From: Candidatus Parabeggiatoa sp. nov. 2
GTDB taxonomy: Bacteria > Pseudomonadota > Gammaproteobacteria > Beggiatoales > Beggiatoaceae
DNA length: 64,000 bases
NCBI GenBank assembly: GCA_002085445.1
Contig: NBMI01000011.1
Coordinates: 18,143-82,142, forward strand
Direction of reading: 5' to 3'
Numbering within the stretch: the first letter of the stretch is position 1; each line of letters begins with the position of its first letter. The notes under the pieces were generated by a model. It did not search any database. It was not told where the DNA came from and saw only the letters and a list, made by a program, of their open reading frames with translations. Shown piece after piece: positions 29,978-39,063 of the stretch. The position numbers and the translations under genes were made by a program.

Positions 29978-30019
29978 AGTGGTTTTATCCTGTGCCTAAG
30001 CACTTTGGTGCAACAATTA

Positions 30020-30330
30020 ATGTCAATAACGACAAAGGTTATTTTAACGGATTTTTTCTAAAAGCAATAACTACAAGGATTCGTTATAATAACGGATTTT
30101 TAAAAAGCAGTAACTACAAGGATTAGCTCCGCTGAACTTCGTTTCGTTATAAGAACGGATTTTAAAAAACCAGTAACTACAAGGATTAGTTATAATAACG
30201 GATTTTTAAAACGCAATAACTACAAGGATTCGTTATAATAACGGATTTTAAAAAAGCAGTAACTACAGGGATTCGTTATAATAACGAATTTTCTCTAAAG
30301 AGTGAATTTAAAAAAGCAATAACTATACTC
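30020..30330. repeat. 42-bp repeats, locus 2
   Basis: About six units containing AACTACAAGGATT, then TTATAATAACGGATTTT. One unit carries a small insertion (GCTCCGCTGAACTTCG) in its middle. Same family as locus 1 (inverted) and locus 3. Confidence 0.85.
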
Positions 30331-30439
30331 AACGTGCCCATAAGGCAGGATTTTTCTGACGGGTTAGTTAATATATAAGGCGTATTAATTGAAGCTAGGT
30401 AGTTATACTCAAGATGGGAACAAATTGGACTTTTTGAGC

Positions 30440-30645
30440 AAGCCCCAACGGGGCGATATTAATAAAGCCAGTGTAGCTACCTGGAAATAATTAAAAAAGA
30501 GGTAGCCCTGAAGGGGCGTATTATTAAAGCCAGTGTAACTACCTGGCAAGCCCCAACGGGGCGATATTAATAAAGCCAGTGTAACTACCTGGCAAGCCCC
30601 AACGGGGCGATATTAATAAAGCCAGTGTAACTACCTGGAAATCGA
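30440..30645. repeat. GCCCCAACGGGGC tandem repeats of 46 bp
   Basis: Four units of GCCCCAACGGGGCGATATTAA, then AAGCCAGTGTAACTACCTGG. GGCAAG recurs at 30545 and 30591, a spacing of 46. Related single copies lie at 23905-23965, 24490-24545 and 55190-55280. Confidence 0.85.
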
Positions 30646-30679
30646 AATAGGATTTCTTTGCAGCGAATGCCCACACTAT

Positions 30680-32284
30680 CTATTCTGCGGATAGTTTTTG
30701 GATGTCTTGTACCACAAAACTTCTGCCTATGGGTTCCCATACGAAGGTGGTTTCAAAGACTTTTAGCTCGCCTTCAAAATTCTTCCTGCCAATGGAGACA
30801 CCAGTAGGCACATTATCGACATACGGAATATGTAGCGCACCCTTGTCAGGAGAATAGGTAGCGGGGCAACTTGATGAGCGAGAGCCATCCGTCACCTTAG
30901 AAACCGTTTTATAGAGAAGTCTGAAACGATTTTGGGTGCCAACCTGCTTCCAAACACCTTTCAATATTTCCACTTCACCGGTGGGTTGCCCACTGATAAA
31001 GTCAATCACCGAGATTTCTATAAAAGGAACCGTTAGGGTTTTCTTGTTTCGGGAATAACTGGCGTGTTCACAACGCGACGTTGGGCTGCTTTCGTCTTTA
31101 ACCTCTGCGGATAGTTTTTGGATGTCTTGTACCACAAAACTTCTGCCTATGGGTTCCCATACGAGGGTGGTTTCAAAGACTTTTACCTCGCCTTCAAAAT
31201 CCTTATTACCAATGGCGACACCAGTAGGCACATCATCGACATACGGAATATGTAGCGCACCCTTGTCATGAGAATAGGTAGCGGGGCAACTTGAGCGATA
31301 TCCATCCGTCACCTTTCTAACCGTTTGATAGAGAAGTCGGAAACGATTTTTGGTGCCGCCAACCTGCTTCCAAACACCTTTGAAGATTTCCACTTCGCCA
31401 GTGGGTTGCCCACTGATAAAGTCAATCACCGATATTTCTATAAAAGGAACCGTTAGGGTTTTCTTGTTTCGGGAATAACTGGCGTGTTCACAAGGCGACG
31501 TTGGGCTGCTTTCGTCTTTAACCGTGTAAAGCGTTTGGATTTCAGCTTCAGAAAGTGCGCGTTCATAAAGACGAAATTCGTCAACTATGCCATTTAGATA
31601 CTCGGTATCATTTAAGCTTGCGCCAATTCTAAGCGGTGAGTTTGGGAGTCTATTAATAGGAAGTTGTGAAGTCGTCTCTAAAACTAACTTCCCATTAATA
31701 TAACCCTTTTTTTTATGTTTATTAGAAACAACCTGAAAACCTTTGGCCGAACTCAAAAACGGGGGAATTGTGGATTTCTGAGGATTTTTAAAGTCGAAAA
31801 CACTCACCACATGATACCATTGGTTGGTTTTAATCTGCTCTGAAAAGAGCGTGATACCATCACGGGCATCATCCCTCTCTCCGTTTGTCGTACCCCGAAG
31901 GTAAAAATTGAGCTTATCCCCTTGAAAATCAGTGTTGATTTCAGGAAGTCCAGAAACGTCTTCTTGAAAATGAAAGACCTTACCGCGCCGCGAATCAACC
32001 TTTAACCAGTAGGAGATGGAAAAACTGGTTTTGGCCCCGTTGAAATTGACTGGACTATCAATGTAGTCATTAACGCCATCAAATTGGGCAGCTTGCCCAA
32101 TCTTGCCAGTCACGTAATTCAAATTACCCTGTTCTTTACCATGATGTCCATTTTTCGTCGCATCTTGCGCGTTCCCATCAAATGGGTAGTAAGCCACCAA
32201 ACCGTCGTTCAAATCGGCCCAAGCACTTACTGCCATCAAGCCAAAGAGCGCGACTGCCGAAATGAACTTTGCAGCGTTCTTCAT
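30680..32284 (-). CDS. Secreted LamG-domain protein with a duplicated 140-residue C-terminal module
   Basis: The start is placed at 32284 because AGGAGG (32291-32297) is then seven bases upstream; the in-frame ATG two codons earlier overlaps it. The protein has 534 residues: signal peptide (AAKFISAVALFGLMAVSAWA), a LamG/concanavalin-like domain (LVAYYPFDGNAQDATKNG, IDSPVNFNGAKTSFSISYWL, NGIVDEFRLYERALSEAEI) and two nearly identical modules starting DESSPTS(P/R)CEHASYSRNK. The modules are offset by exactly 420 bp at the DNA level, so the duplication is recent. A role in binding surface or matrix carbohydrate is inferred from LamG; the modules are not recognised. Confidence 0.88.
   Translation of the reverse strand: MKNAAKFISAVALFGLMAVSAWADLNDGLVAYYPFDGNAQDATKNGHHGKEQGNLNYVTGKIGQAAQFDGVNDYIDSPVNFNGAKTSFSISYWLKVDSRRGKVFHFQEDVSGLPEINTDFQGDKLNFYLRGTTNGERDDARDGITLFSEQIKTNQWYHVVSVFDFKNPQKSTIPPFLSSAKGFQVVSNKHKKKGYINGKLVLETTSQLPINRLPNSPLRIGASLNDTEYLNGIVDEFRLYERALSEAEIQTLYTVKDESSPTSPCEHASYSRNKKTLTVPFIEISVIDFISGQPTGEVEIFKGVWKQVGGTKNRFRLLYQTVRKVTDGYRSSCPATYSHDKGALHIPYVDDVPTGVAIGNKDFEGEVKVFETTLVWEPIGRSFVVQDIQKLSAEVKDESSPTSRCEHASYSRNKKTLTVPFIEISVIDFISGQPTGEVEILKGVWKQVGTQNRFRLLYKTVSKVTDGSRSSSCPATYSPDKGALHIPYVDNVPTGVSIGRKNFEGELKVFETTFVWEPIGRSFVVQDIQKLSAE
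30685..31524. repeat. Recent 420-bp in-gene tandem duplication
   Basis: TCTGCGGATAGTTTTTGGAT occurs at 30684 and 31104. The two copies differ by scattered substitutions and a three-base indel, and keep the frame. Confidence 0.9.
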
Positions 32285-32333
32285 TTGCATTCCTCCTTTT
32301 CAACATTCGATGTGACGGTGAATTGTATAACCT

Positions 32334-32462
32334 TATGACTTACGCATTAACAAAATAAATTTATGTTGTATTCAGTGAGTTACCTCTAAAAGGTCGAGGC
32401 CGTTATTTGTGAAGTTATTTCAATAAAATCAATTGGTTAGTTGCCTGAGTGCGTAAGTCCTA
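32334..32462. mobile_element. MITE-like element, TAGGACTTACGCA family, copy 3
   Basis: 129 bp with ends TATGACTTACGCA and TGCGTAAGTCCTA. Interior matches the copy at 28905. It lies between the LamG gene and tilS, upstream of both. Confidence 0.8.
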
Positions 32463-32581
32463 AACCATATCCTCTTGCCTCTGACAAAAGCGGACAACAT
32501 TTTACCGTAAAAACATAAACGAGCCTAATAAATAAATTAATTGTTATCAGTTATCAGTTATCAACAAGAAAAAAAGCGCAA

Positions 32582-33985
32582 GTGGAGCAAATAATAGTGA
32601 ATTCTTTGGTTTCTAATCTCCTCGATACTTTAAGCACTTGCCCACCCACGCAGCGTTTTTGGATAGCGTATAGCGGTGGCTTGGATTCGCATGTGCTACT
32701 ACATGCGCTGGCACAACTCCGCCAAAATCCTTCCCCCCCCCTTTGCCAAAGGGAGGCTAGGGAGAATTTTGGGGGCCAGGGGGGATTTTTACGCGCAATT
32801 CATATCCATCACGGTTTACAGCCAGAGGCCGATAATTGGGCAAAACATTGTCAGCAAGTCTGCGAAATACTAAAAATACCGTGTGACGTGATACGAGTCA
32901 ATGTCCGCACGGCCTCCAGAGAGAGTCTCGAAGCCAACGCTCGCACGGCCCGTTATGACGCGATTGCACAATTAATCGCGCCAGACGATGTTGTTTTAAC
33001 GGCCCAACATGCTGATGATCAGGCCGAAACGTTGTTATTACAACTACTGCGCGGGGCCGGTGTCGCCGGCTTGGCGGCGATGCCGCCAGTGACTCGTTTA
33101 GGTAAGGGCTGGCTAGTGCGGCCTTTGTTAGCGCACACTCGCGCTGAGTTACACGCCTACGCTTTACAAGCCAATTTGCATTGGATAGAAGATAGTAGTA
33201 ATGCCGATACTCGATTTGATCGCAATTTTCTGCGCCATGAAATTATGCCGCTGTTGCAACAACGCTGGCCGAGTGTTAGTCATATTCTAAGTCGCGCCGC
33301 TCGCCATCAGGCATCGGCCGATGAGTTAGTCCAAACTTTGGCTGAAGAAGATTTACAAACCTGTGACGGGCCGAGTCCTGAAAAACTATTTTTACCCACT
33401 TTATCGCGCCTTAGCCCGGCGCGGCAACGCAATGTGTTGCGATTTTGGTTAAAAAAACTCGGTTTGCCGCTACCATCGACGGTGCAATTGCAACATATTC
33501 TTAGTGACATGCTCACGGCGAGAGCGGATCGTCAACCGCTGGTGCGTTGGCACGGAGGCGAGGTGCGCCGTTCTCGTAACTATTTGTTTGCTATGCCGAA
33601 TTTACCCTCGGTGCCAGAGGCCTCGCATTGTCTTACTTGGACACTGCCTCAACCGCGGCGTTTACCGCTAGGCGAGTTAACGGTGAATAAAGTGCAAGGG
33701 CAAGGCTTAGCTTTGCCAGCCGGCACCGAGTTACAAGTGCGTTTTCGGCAAGGCGGTGAAACCTTTCGGTGGCATGGGCACCAGCGCATGGTGAAAAAAC
33801 TATTACAGGCGGCCCAGTTACCGCCCTGGCAAAGGCCTTTTATCCCTTTGATTTATTTAGATAATACCCTAATAGCCATTCCAAGTATTGGTATTGCCGA
33901 TGAGTTTATGGCATCATTTCAAAAAATGGGATGGGAAATATTTTGGAATCCCGAGTCGTTTGTAGTAGGCGATTTATCGCCTTAA
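32582..33985 (+). CDS. tilS: tRNA(Ile)-lysidine synthase
   Basis: Modifies the wobble cytidine of tRNA-Ile(CAU) to lysidine using ATP and lysine. 467 residues: PP-loop (WIAYSGGLDSHVLLHAL), AIHIHHGLQPEADNWAKHCQ, LTAQHADDQAETLLLQLLRGAG, IRDF-equivalent region (DTRFDRNFLRHEIMPLL) and the C-terminal domains (FRQGGETFRWHGHQRMVKKL). Start is a GTG at 32582, with GTG at 32597 as alternative. Between QLRQN and LRAIHIHHG there is an extra stretch of about 16 residues (SPPLCQREARENFGGQGG) encoded by a palindromic repeat. The final residues VVGDLSP come from a GTAG-type repeat containing the stop codon. Confidence 0.96.
   Translation: MEQIIVNSLVSNLLDTLSTCPPTQRFWIAYSGGLDSHVLLHALAQLRQNPSPPLCQREARENFGGQGGFLRAIHIHHGLQPEADNWAKHCQQVCEILKIPCDVIRVNVRTASRESLEANARTARYDAIAQLIAPDDVVLTAQHADDQAETLLLQLLRGAGVAGLAAMPPVTRLGKGWLVRPLLAHTRAELHAYALQANLHWIEDSSNADTRFDRNFLRHEIMPLLQQRWPSVSHILSRAARHQASADELVQTLAEEDLQTCDGPSPEKLFLPTLSRLSPARQRNVLRFWLKKLGLPLPSTVQLQHILSDMLTARADRQPLVRWHGGEVRRSRNYLFAMPNLPSVPEASHCLTWTLPQPRRLPLGELTVNKVQGQGLALPAGTELQVRFRQGGETFRWHGHQRMVKKLLQAAQLPPWQRPFIPLIYLDNTLIAIPSIGIADEFMASFQKMGWEIFWNPESFVVGDLSP
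32725..32790. repeat. Palindromic repeat inserted in frame within tilS
   Basis: AAAATCC, a C-run, TTTGCCAAAGGGAGGCTAG and GGGGGCCAGGGGGGATTTTT. Its complement matches the kinase-gene copy at 51062 (AAAATCCCCCCTGGCCCCC). Confidence 0.85.
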
Positions 33986-34021
33986 CCTCAGATAATTATT
34001 TACTCAATGTTCAAGTTTTTA

Positions 34022-34232
34022 GTCTGACAATAATAACTACAAGGATTGTATATAATAAGGGATTTTGGAATCTAATAACTACATGGATTATATATAATAA
34101 GGGATTTTGGAATCTAATAACTACATGGATTGTAGTTATTGTGTTCATTCTCTTATCATTGCTAAGAAATCCTTTATTATATACAATCCTTGTAGTTATA
34201 TTCTGAAAATCTAGAGATAATCCTTGTAGTTA
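34022..34232. repeat. 42-bp repeats, locus 3
   Basis: Three direct units of AATAACTACAAGGATTGTAT, ATAATAAGGGATTTTGGAAT, CT, then two units in the opposite direction that meet in an inverted arrangement; the array ends just before the ATPase start codon at 34248. Confidence 0.9.
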
Positions 34233-34247
34233 TTTATGGAGATAACA

Positions 34248-35475
34248 ATGCTAAAAAGCGTTAAAATTAAAAATTATAAATCTATCCATTCGCTAGAAAT
34301 AAACCTACAATATTTAAATGTTTTATTCGGCCCGAATGGGGCCGGCAAAAGTAATTTTTTAGATGCTTTGCAACTTCTATCCCGTATTGCCACCACACGC
34401 ACCCTGAAAGAGGCCTTTACGCCTCCCTATCGTGGCAACCCGTTAGAATCGTTTGCTTTTGGTTCTGACGGCCTCAAAGGATTATTGGCGAAAGACAAAG
34501 CCTCATTTAGCCTAGAAGTCGATATCGAACTCTCCTCGGCCGTGAAAGAGACAATTAATCGTCAACTTCAACAAGCCGACAAAAGATGAATTGTTATCAG
34601 AAGACTATTTGCGTTATCGTATCGACATTGAAATTTTACCCAAATCGGGACAGTTGCGAGTAGCCGATGAATTTCTAGCCGCTCTCAATGAAAACGGAAC
34701 GCCTAAACCAAGTCAGGCATTCATTGAAAAACAGAATGGACAACTGCATTTGCACAGCAAAGCACATTCCGCTTTTTATGACCTTTTTTTAGATCAGAGT
34801 ATTTTATCCTTGCCACACTATCCACCGCATTACCCACACATAGTGGCGTTGCGCCAAGAATTAGAAAGGTGGCTATTTTTTTACTTTGAACCACGCGAGC
34901 GTATGCGTGCCAAGAATCCAGTCAAAGAAGTACATCATATTGGATTGATGGGCGAAGAATTGGCCTCTTTTTTAAATACGCTACACCATTTAGATGAGCG
35001 CCAATTTAAAGGGATCGAAAAATCTCTACACCTGTTAATTCCTTCTATCACTGGAATAGATGTCGCGCCCAATGACTTGGGCGAAGTAGAATTAAAGCTG
35101 CGTGAAGGAGAGATTGCTATACCAGCCCGTGTTTTGTCTGAAGGCACCCTACGCATTTTAGGGCTACTGGCACTGGGCGGTGTCAAAGATAGGGCGACTT
35201 TGATTGGTTTTGAAGAACCAGAAAATGGGATTCATCCGCGCCGCATTCGTCTCATTGCTGAATGGCTCAAAAGCCGCGCCACGCTGGCTGACAATCAGCT
35301 TATTGTCACAACCCATTCTCCCCTGCTAGTGGATGAAATTCCCACTGAATTTTTATATGCTTGCCACAGTAAAGAGGGACAAACGATAATAAATTCTTTT
35401 GCGGATTCCCAACAAGAAAGACAAGAAAGCCTATCTATTTCTGAACGTATTTTACGGGGTGATTTTGATGCGTAG
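34248..35475 (+). pseudogene. RecF/OLD-like AAA ATPase (AAA_21 type), frameshifted
   Basis: Two frames form one ATPase of about 408 residues. Start is placed at 34248 (GGAG six bases upstream; MLKSVKIKNYKSI). First frame: Walker A LFGPNGAGKSNFLDAL and up to LQQADK. Second frame: KDELLSEDYLRYRIDIE, signature-like VLSEGTLRILGLLAL, Walker B TLIGFEEPENGIHP, and LIVTTHSPLLVDE. A +1 shift in GACAAAAGATGA at about 34580-34588 separates them. Such ATPases often pair with a small nuclease-like DUF4276 protein, which is not present here. Single-base error or real decay cannot be distinguished. Confidence 0.8.
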
Positions 35476-36151
35476 AATAGGCCAGGTTTGGCAGTGCAGG
35501 AGTCCAAACTTTAGTTTGGCAGGACTCCAAACTTTAGAGCGTGTTTTAAAACTCGACTTAACTCATTGTTTTATAAGCAATATAATATTATATAAGTGAT
35601 TGATTCTTAGACTTTTCAAACACGCACTTAGGATTAGCTCAATAAACAGATTGATTTAGGGGCCATGATCTCGCGTAACAAAGAACGAAGTTTCCCACTC
35701 AACCTATACGGAACGTACTTTTTAAGATGAAAATGAAATTGGCACTCTGTGAAAAATGGATTATTTAGACGACCTGATTTGGGGGCCATAAAACGATTTG
35801 AATCTTTTCAAATCAAATCATGGCCCACAAAATAAACGCAAAAGACGCACGCAAGAGACAACCAAATAAACTTGCGCCTGCAAGCGCCACTAGCGCATTT
35901 TGCGTTAAAATCCTTGATTCCATAATAATTAATTCAACCCTTAATCCGCATTTTCAGTATAGTACTCTGTCAATGTTCTATTGACGGGTTTTAGTCGTCG
36001 GCCTTGGCACTGTCAAACACTCTCGTCGGCAAAAGTTTCGCGGAGCGAAACTTTTGCCGACGCTGCCAAACTCAAGTTTGTACTCTCTACCAAACTCAAG
36101 TTTGTACTCTTTGCCAAACTCAAGTTTGGACTCCTGAAACATTGAAAAACT
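35476..36151. other. Intergenic region of palindromes
   Basis: No gene. It contains GGAG/CTCC-type CCAAACTTTAGTTTGG palindromes (about 35502-35535), an inverted repeat of GCGTGTTT (about 35542-35627), GGGGGCCATAA...TCATGGCCC (about 35778-35826), a CTTGCGCC...GCAAG palindrome, the hairpin CGGCAAAAGTTTCGC with complement (36018-36062) and three copies of GCCAAACTCAAGTTTG (36063-36130). Confidence 0.7.
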
Positions 36152-36952
36152 ATGAACAATCTATTTGACGCAGCCTATCGCTGCATAATGGCAACCGACA
36201 TCACCGAAAAAGTCCAGTTAAGCAAAACCACAGCACAAGCATGGCAAACCGGACAACTCAATTTAAGCGCAACGACTCCAGCAGAGCCGATTTTGCTCCC
36301 CGGCTTGCCACCTTCCCTACGTTTAGTGCCACCACGACAAGTGCCCCGTCGCACAGTCGCCACGCCAACTGGACAAGCAGCTTTGCTACACGCGCTGGCT
36401 CATATCGAATTTAACGCCATTAATCTGGCATGGGATGCGGTATATCGGTTTCGTGACTTGCCAACAGCGTTTTATGATGATTGGGTGAAAGTGGCCGACG
36501 AAGAGGCCTTGCACTTTGAATTGCTGCATGAACAATTACAACAATTAGATTATAACTATGGCGACTTTCCCGCTCACAATGGCTTATGGGAAATGGCCGT
36601 TAAAACGGCGCATGATGTGTTGGTAAGAATGGCGTTAGTGCCGAGACTGTTGGAAGCGCGTGGTTTAGATGCGACGCCGCTGATTATCGCCAAAGTTCAG
36701 GCACAAGGCTTAGAACGAGTGGTGGAGATTTTACAAATCATTTTGCGCGACGAAATTGGGCATGTTGCTATAGGCTCCCATTGGTTTGCCCATTGTTGTG
36801 CAGAACAGGCCCTAAATCCAGAGACGACTTTTCAGAACTTGATAGCGCAACATTTTACTGGCAGTCTTAAAACGCCGTTTAACGTTGAGGCGCGATTGGC
36901 GGCGGGGTTTAGTGAGCAAGAGTTGAAAAATATTGAAAATTTATTGACTTAA
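36152..36952 (+). CDS. DUF455 ferritin-like protein
   Basis: 266 residues. The ferritin-like di-metal helices are visible: HALAHIEFNAINLAWDA, KVADEEALHFELLHEQL and ILRDEIGHVAIGSHWF, each with Glu/His ligands. The family is related to MiaE-type di-iron proteins but its reaction is not established. The start lacks a Shine-Dalgarno sequence and follows a series of CCAAACTCAAGTTTGG palindromes. Residues 1-80 include a proline-rich segment (LLPGLPPSLRLVPPRQVPRR) typical of the family. Confidence 0.9.
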   Translation: MNNLFDAAYRCIMATDITEKVQLSKTTAQAWQTGQLNLSATTPAEPILLPGLPPSLRLVPPRQVPRRTVATPTGQAALLHALAHIEFNAINLAWDAVYRFRDLPTAFYDDWVKVADEEALHFELLHEQLQQLDYNYGDFPAHNGLWEMAVKTAHDVLVRMALVPRLLEARGLDATPLIIAKVQAQGLERVVEILQIILRDEIGHVAIGSHWFAHCCAEQALNPETTFQNLIAQHFTGSLKTPFNVEARLAAGFSEQELKNIENLLT

Positions 36953-36954
36953 AC

Positions 36955-37037
36955 TGTCCAAAGCTAAAGTGTCCAAAGCTAAAGCGTCCAAAGCTAAAGC
37001 GTCCAAAGCTGAAGCGTCCAAAGCTGAAGCTTTGGAC
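36955..37037. repeat. Tandem 15-bp repeat GTCCAAAGCTAAAGC
   Basis: Five direct copies between DUF455 and the next gene; they look like half-sites of the GGAGTCCAAAGC palindromes at 37758-37817. Confidence 0.8.
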
Positions 37038-37046
37038 TCCATGTTT

Positions 37047-37709
37047 TTAAAACAATCTCGTCGTTTGAACGATGGTAGTCACTTCCTGTCCTTCAAAGGC
37101 TTGATAAAACACATAAACTAGAATCGCAAGGCTCCTCTTGTTTGGTGAAATAAAGAGATAACCCAATTGATATTTTTGGACATCCTCGCGGTAGTTGTCA
37201 AGAGAATCAAGGTTTTTTTTGATATTGCCCACACTCACTTCAAGTTGCACAGAGGTTTTTTGGGGCCAAGATTTCTTTTGCAGCATACGAACCACGATTT
37301 TTTGATTGTCATATAAATAATAGGCAGAATTGCAGTCTTCATCAAAAAAGGGGCCTTTCGCTCTATAGCCGCCTCGCGGCGGTGTGAGCTGACGATTTTT
37401 GCGGATTTTCCATGTTTTTCTATAAACTTGTCTCAGAAGCCTTTTTTCGGTTCCCAAGTTCTTTTCAGAACCACTGGCAAACAAACATCCGCCCCGAACA
37501 CATTGATTAGTTGCGACATTTGTTACCATTAGTTTCGCACGCGCTATGCCTGAACCAGCCTCCGTTACCGACTCAACAATAACGAAATATCTACTGTTCG
37601 ACGAAAAGCCTAACATATCAAGATTCCAGCGAGTAAACGGTGAAGCCTCGGAAAGGCTAGGCACTAGACTTACCAATAAAACAAAAATCATTGTAAAATG
37701 CTTTAACAT
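37047..37709 (-). CDS. Secreted DUF2259-type protein
   Basis: 220 residues with a signal peptide (FTMIFVLLVSLVPSLSEA, cleavage after about residue 22). The mature start FTRWNLDMLGFSSNSRYFVIVESVTEAGSG and FISPNKRSLAILVYVFYQ fit predicted secreted DUF2259 proteins. Two internal cysteines pairs (QCVRGGC) may form a disulfide. AAGGAG lies 13 bases before the ATG. Function unknown. Confidence 0.75.
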   Translation of the reverse strand: MLKHFTMIFVLLVSLVPSLSEASPFTRWNLDMLGFSSNSRYFVIVESVTEAGSGIARAKLMVTNVATNQCVRGGCLFASGSEKNLGTEKRLLRQVYRKTWKIRKNRQLTPPRGGYRAKGPFFDEDCNSAYYLYDNQKIVVRMLQKKSWPQKTSVQLEVSVGNIKKNLDSLDNYREDVQKYQLGYLFISPNKRSLAILVYVFYQAFEGQEVTTIVQTTRLF

Positions 37710-37757
37710 ATCTTATATAAGCTCCTTGTGAGATAATACCGAAAATTCCATCAATGG

Positions 37758-37822
37758 AATCCAAAGCTTTAGCTTTGGAAACCGTAACAGGAGTCCAAAG
37801 CTTTAGCTTTGGACACCCATTT
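37758..37822. repeat. GGAG-type palindromes (TCCAAAGCTTTAGCTTTGGA)
   Basis: Two successive copies between divergent genes, the second preceded by GGAG. Same class as units near 11087, 15416, 38941, 62508 and 62571 with different arm sequences. Confidence 0.75.
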
Positions 37823-37850
37823 TATTTTAAACGTGTAAGGAGAACTTAAA

Positions 37851-38978
37851 ATGTGGCGTATCTTGGTTTTCAGTCTGATTATTACCCTTTCAGAATACAC
37901 TGGGGCCGATGATTTTATTAATAATAACATCATCAAACAAGTACAAGCGACAGTGGAAACAGAACCTGTGCCCGTTTGGGGCGATGCCGCTGACGATATC
38001 GCTATTTGGATTCATCCCCAAAATACCGCCCTGAGTACCGTAATTGGTACGCAAAAACAAGGCGGTTTGGCAGTTTACGATTTAACGGGGCGGCAAATTC
38101 AGTATTTGCCAGACGGCCGAATGAAGAATGTTGACTTGCGCTATCATTTTCCACTCGGTAATAAAACCGTGACACTGGTAGCCGCCAGTAACCGGACTAA
38201 CGACAGCATTGCGCTCTACAAAGTCAATCCGCTGTCTCGCCAATTGGAAAATGTCGCAGAAATCCCAAAATCCCTTTATCAAAGGGAACTCCAAGGGGGG
38301 CGTAAAGTTGGACTCCAAAATGAAGTCTACGGCCTGTGCATGTATCGTAACCCATTGACTCATCAATACTATGTATTTATCAATAACAAAAACGGCGACG
38401 TTGAACAATGGCAAGTGTTTGATAACGGGAACGGACGTGTTGATGGCCGTCTTGTGCGCCATTTTAGCGTTGGCTCGCAAACAGAAGGCTGCGTGGCAGA
38501 CGATGAGCTAGGAGAACTCTACATCGGAGAAGAAAATGTTGGTATTTGGAAATACCGTGCCAATCCCGACGGCGGTAACGCTCGCACCCAAGTTGACACA
38601 GTAGACGGACATCTGACGGCCGACGTGGAAGGACTCACCATTTATAACGGTGGACAAGGTAGCGGCTATCTTATTGCCTCTAGCCAAGGAGATAACACTT
38701 TCGTGATTTACAACCGTTCTGGCAACAATGAATATATCGGCACTTTCCAAATTGTTGCCAATGACGCTCTGAAGATTGACAGAGTATCCGATACTGATGG
38801 CATTGATGTAGTGAATGTACCGCTGGGCGCGGCCTTTCCATTCGGTGTTTTTGTTGCCCAAGATGGTTGGAATAGTAACCCGATAGAAAAGCAAAACTTT
38901 AAATTAGTCCCTTGGGAAAATATTGCCAAGGCTTTTGGAATGGAGTCCAAGATTTATCTTGGACGTCTGCCAAACTAA
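37851..38978 (+). CDS. Beta-propeller phytase (3-phytase family), secreted
   Basis: 375 residues with an N-terminal hydrophobic signal ([15 protein letters not shown]). Propeller motifs of the phytase family are clear: [107 protein letters not shown] and FGVFVAQDG. It would release phosphate from phytate or related phosphoesters outside the cytoplasm, calcium-dependent in known members. AAGGAG precedes the ATG. Residues about 142-156 ([15 protein letters not shown]) derive from a CCCTTT...AAAGGG repeat, and the last dozen residues ([11 protein letters not shown]) come from a GGAG-type repeat. Confidence 0.93.
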   Translation: MWRILVFSLIITLSEYTGADDFINNNIIKQVQATVETEPVPVWGDAADDIAIWIHPQNTALSTVIGTQKQGGLAVYDLTGRQIQYLPDGRMKNVDLRYHFPLGNKTVTLVAASNRTNDSIALYKVNPLSRQLENVAEIPKSLYQRELQGGRKVGLQNEVYGLCMYRNPLTHQYYVFINNKNGDVEQWQVFDNGNGRVDGRLVRHFSVGSQTEGCVADDELGELYIGEENVGIWKYRANPDGGNARTQVDTVDGHLTADVEGLTIYNGGQGSGYLIASSQGDNTFVIYNRSGNNEYIGTFQIVANDALKIDRVSDTDGIDVVNVPLGAAFPFGVFVAQDGWNSNPIEKQNFKLVPWENIAKAFGMESKIYLGRLPN

Positions 38979-39014
38979 AGTTTGGACTCCAGCCGCCAAA
39001 CTGTTATTGCTGCT

Positions 39015-39057
39015 CCTTACCAATTACCAATTACCCATTACCCATTACCTATTACCA
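39015..39057 (+). repeat. TTACCAA/TTACCCA heptamer array before a start codon
   Basis: Six 7-bp units (CTTACCAATTACCAATTACC and so on) ending seven bases before the ATG at 39064. Confidence 0.8.
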
Positions 39058-39063
39058 AAAATC

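Noticed and set aside
33931..34206. 91-codon plus-strand frame with NKGFWNLITTWI repeats
   Set aside because: It is the translation of the 42-bp repeats and overlaps the tilS end.
24776..34232. 42-bp repeat arrays as possible CRISPR arrays
   Set aside because: Repeats are directly contiguous, lack unique spacers of even length, and no cas genes are present.
34570..34600. Programmed frameshifting as explanation for the split AAA ATPase
   Set aside because: A +1 shift would be needed at GACAAAAGATGA, but there is no known +1 signal such as a rare codon next to a Shine-Dalgarno-like stimulator; ordinary mutation or error is simpler.
36152..36952. MiaE as a specific name for the DUF455 protein
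   Set aside because: The di-metal motifs fit, but the family reaction is not established and the sequence is not close enough for the gene name.
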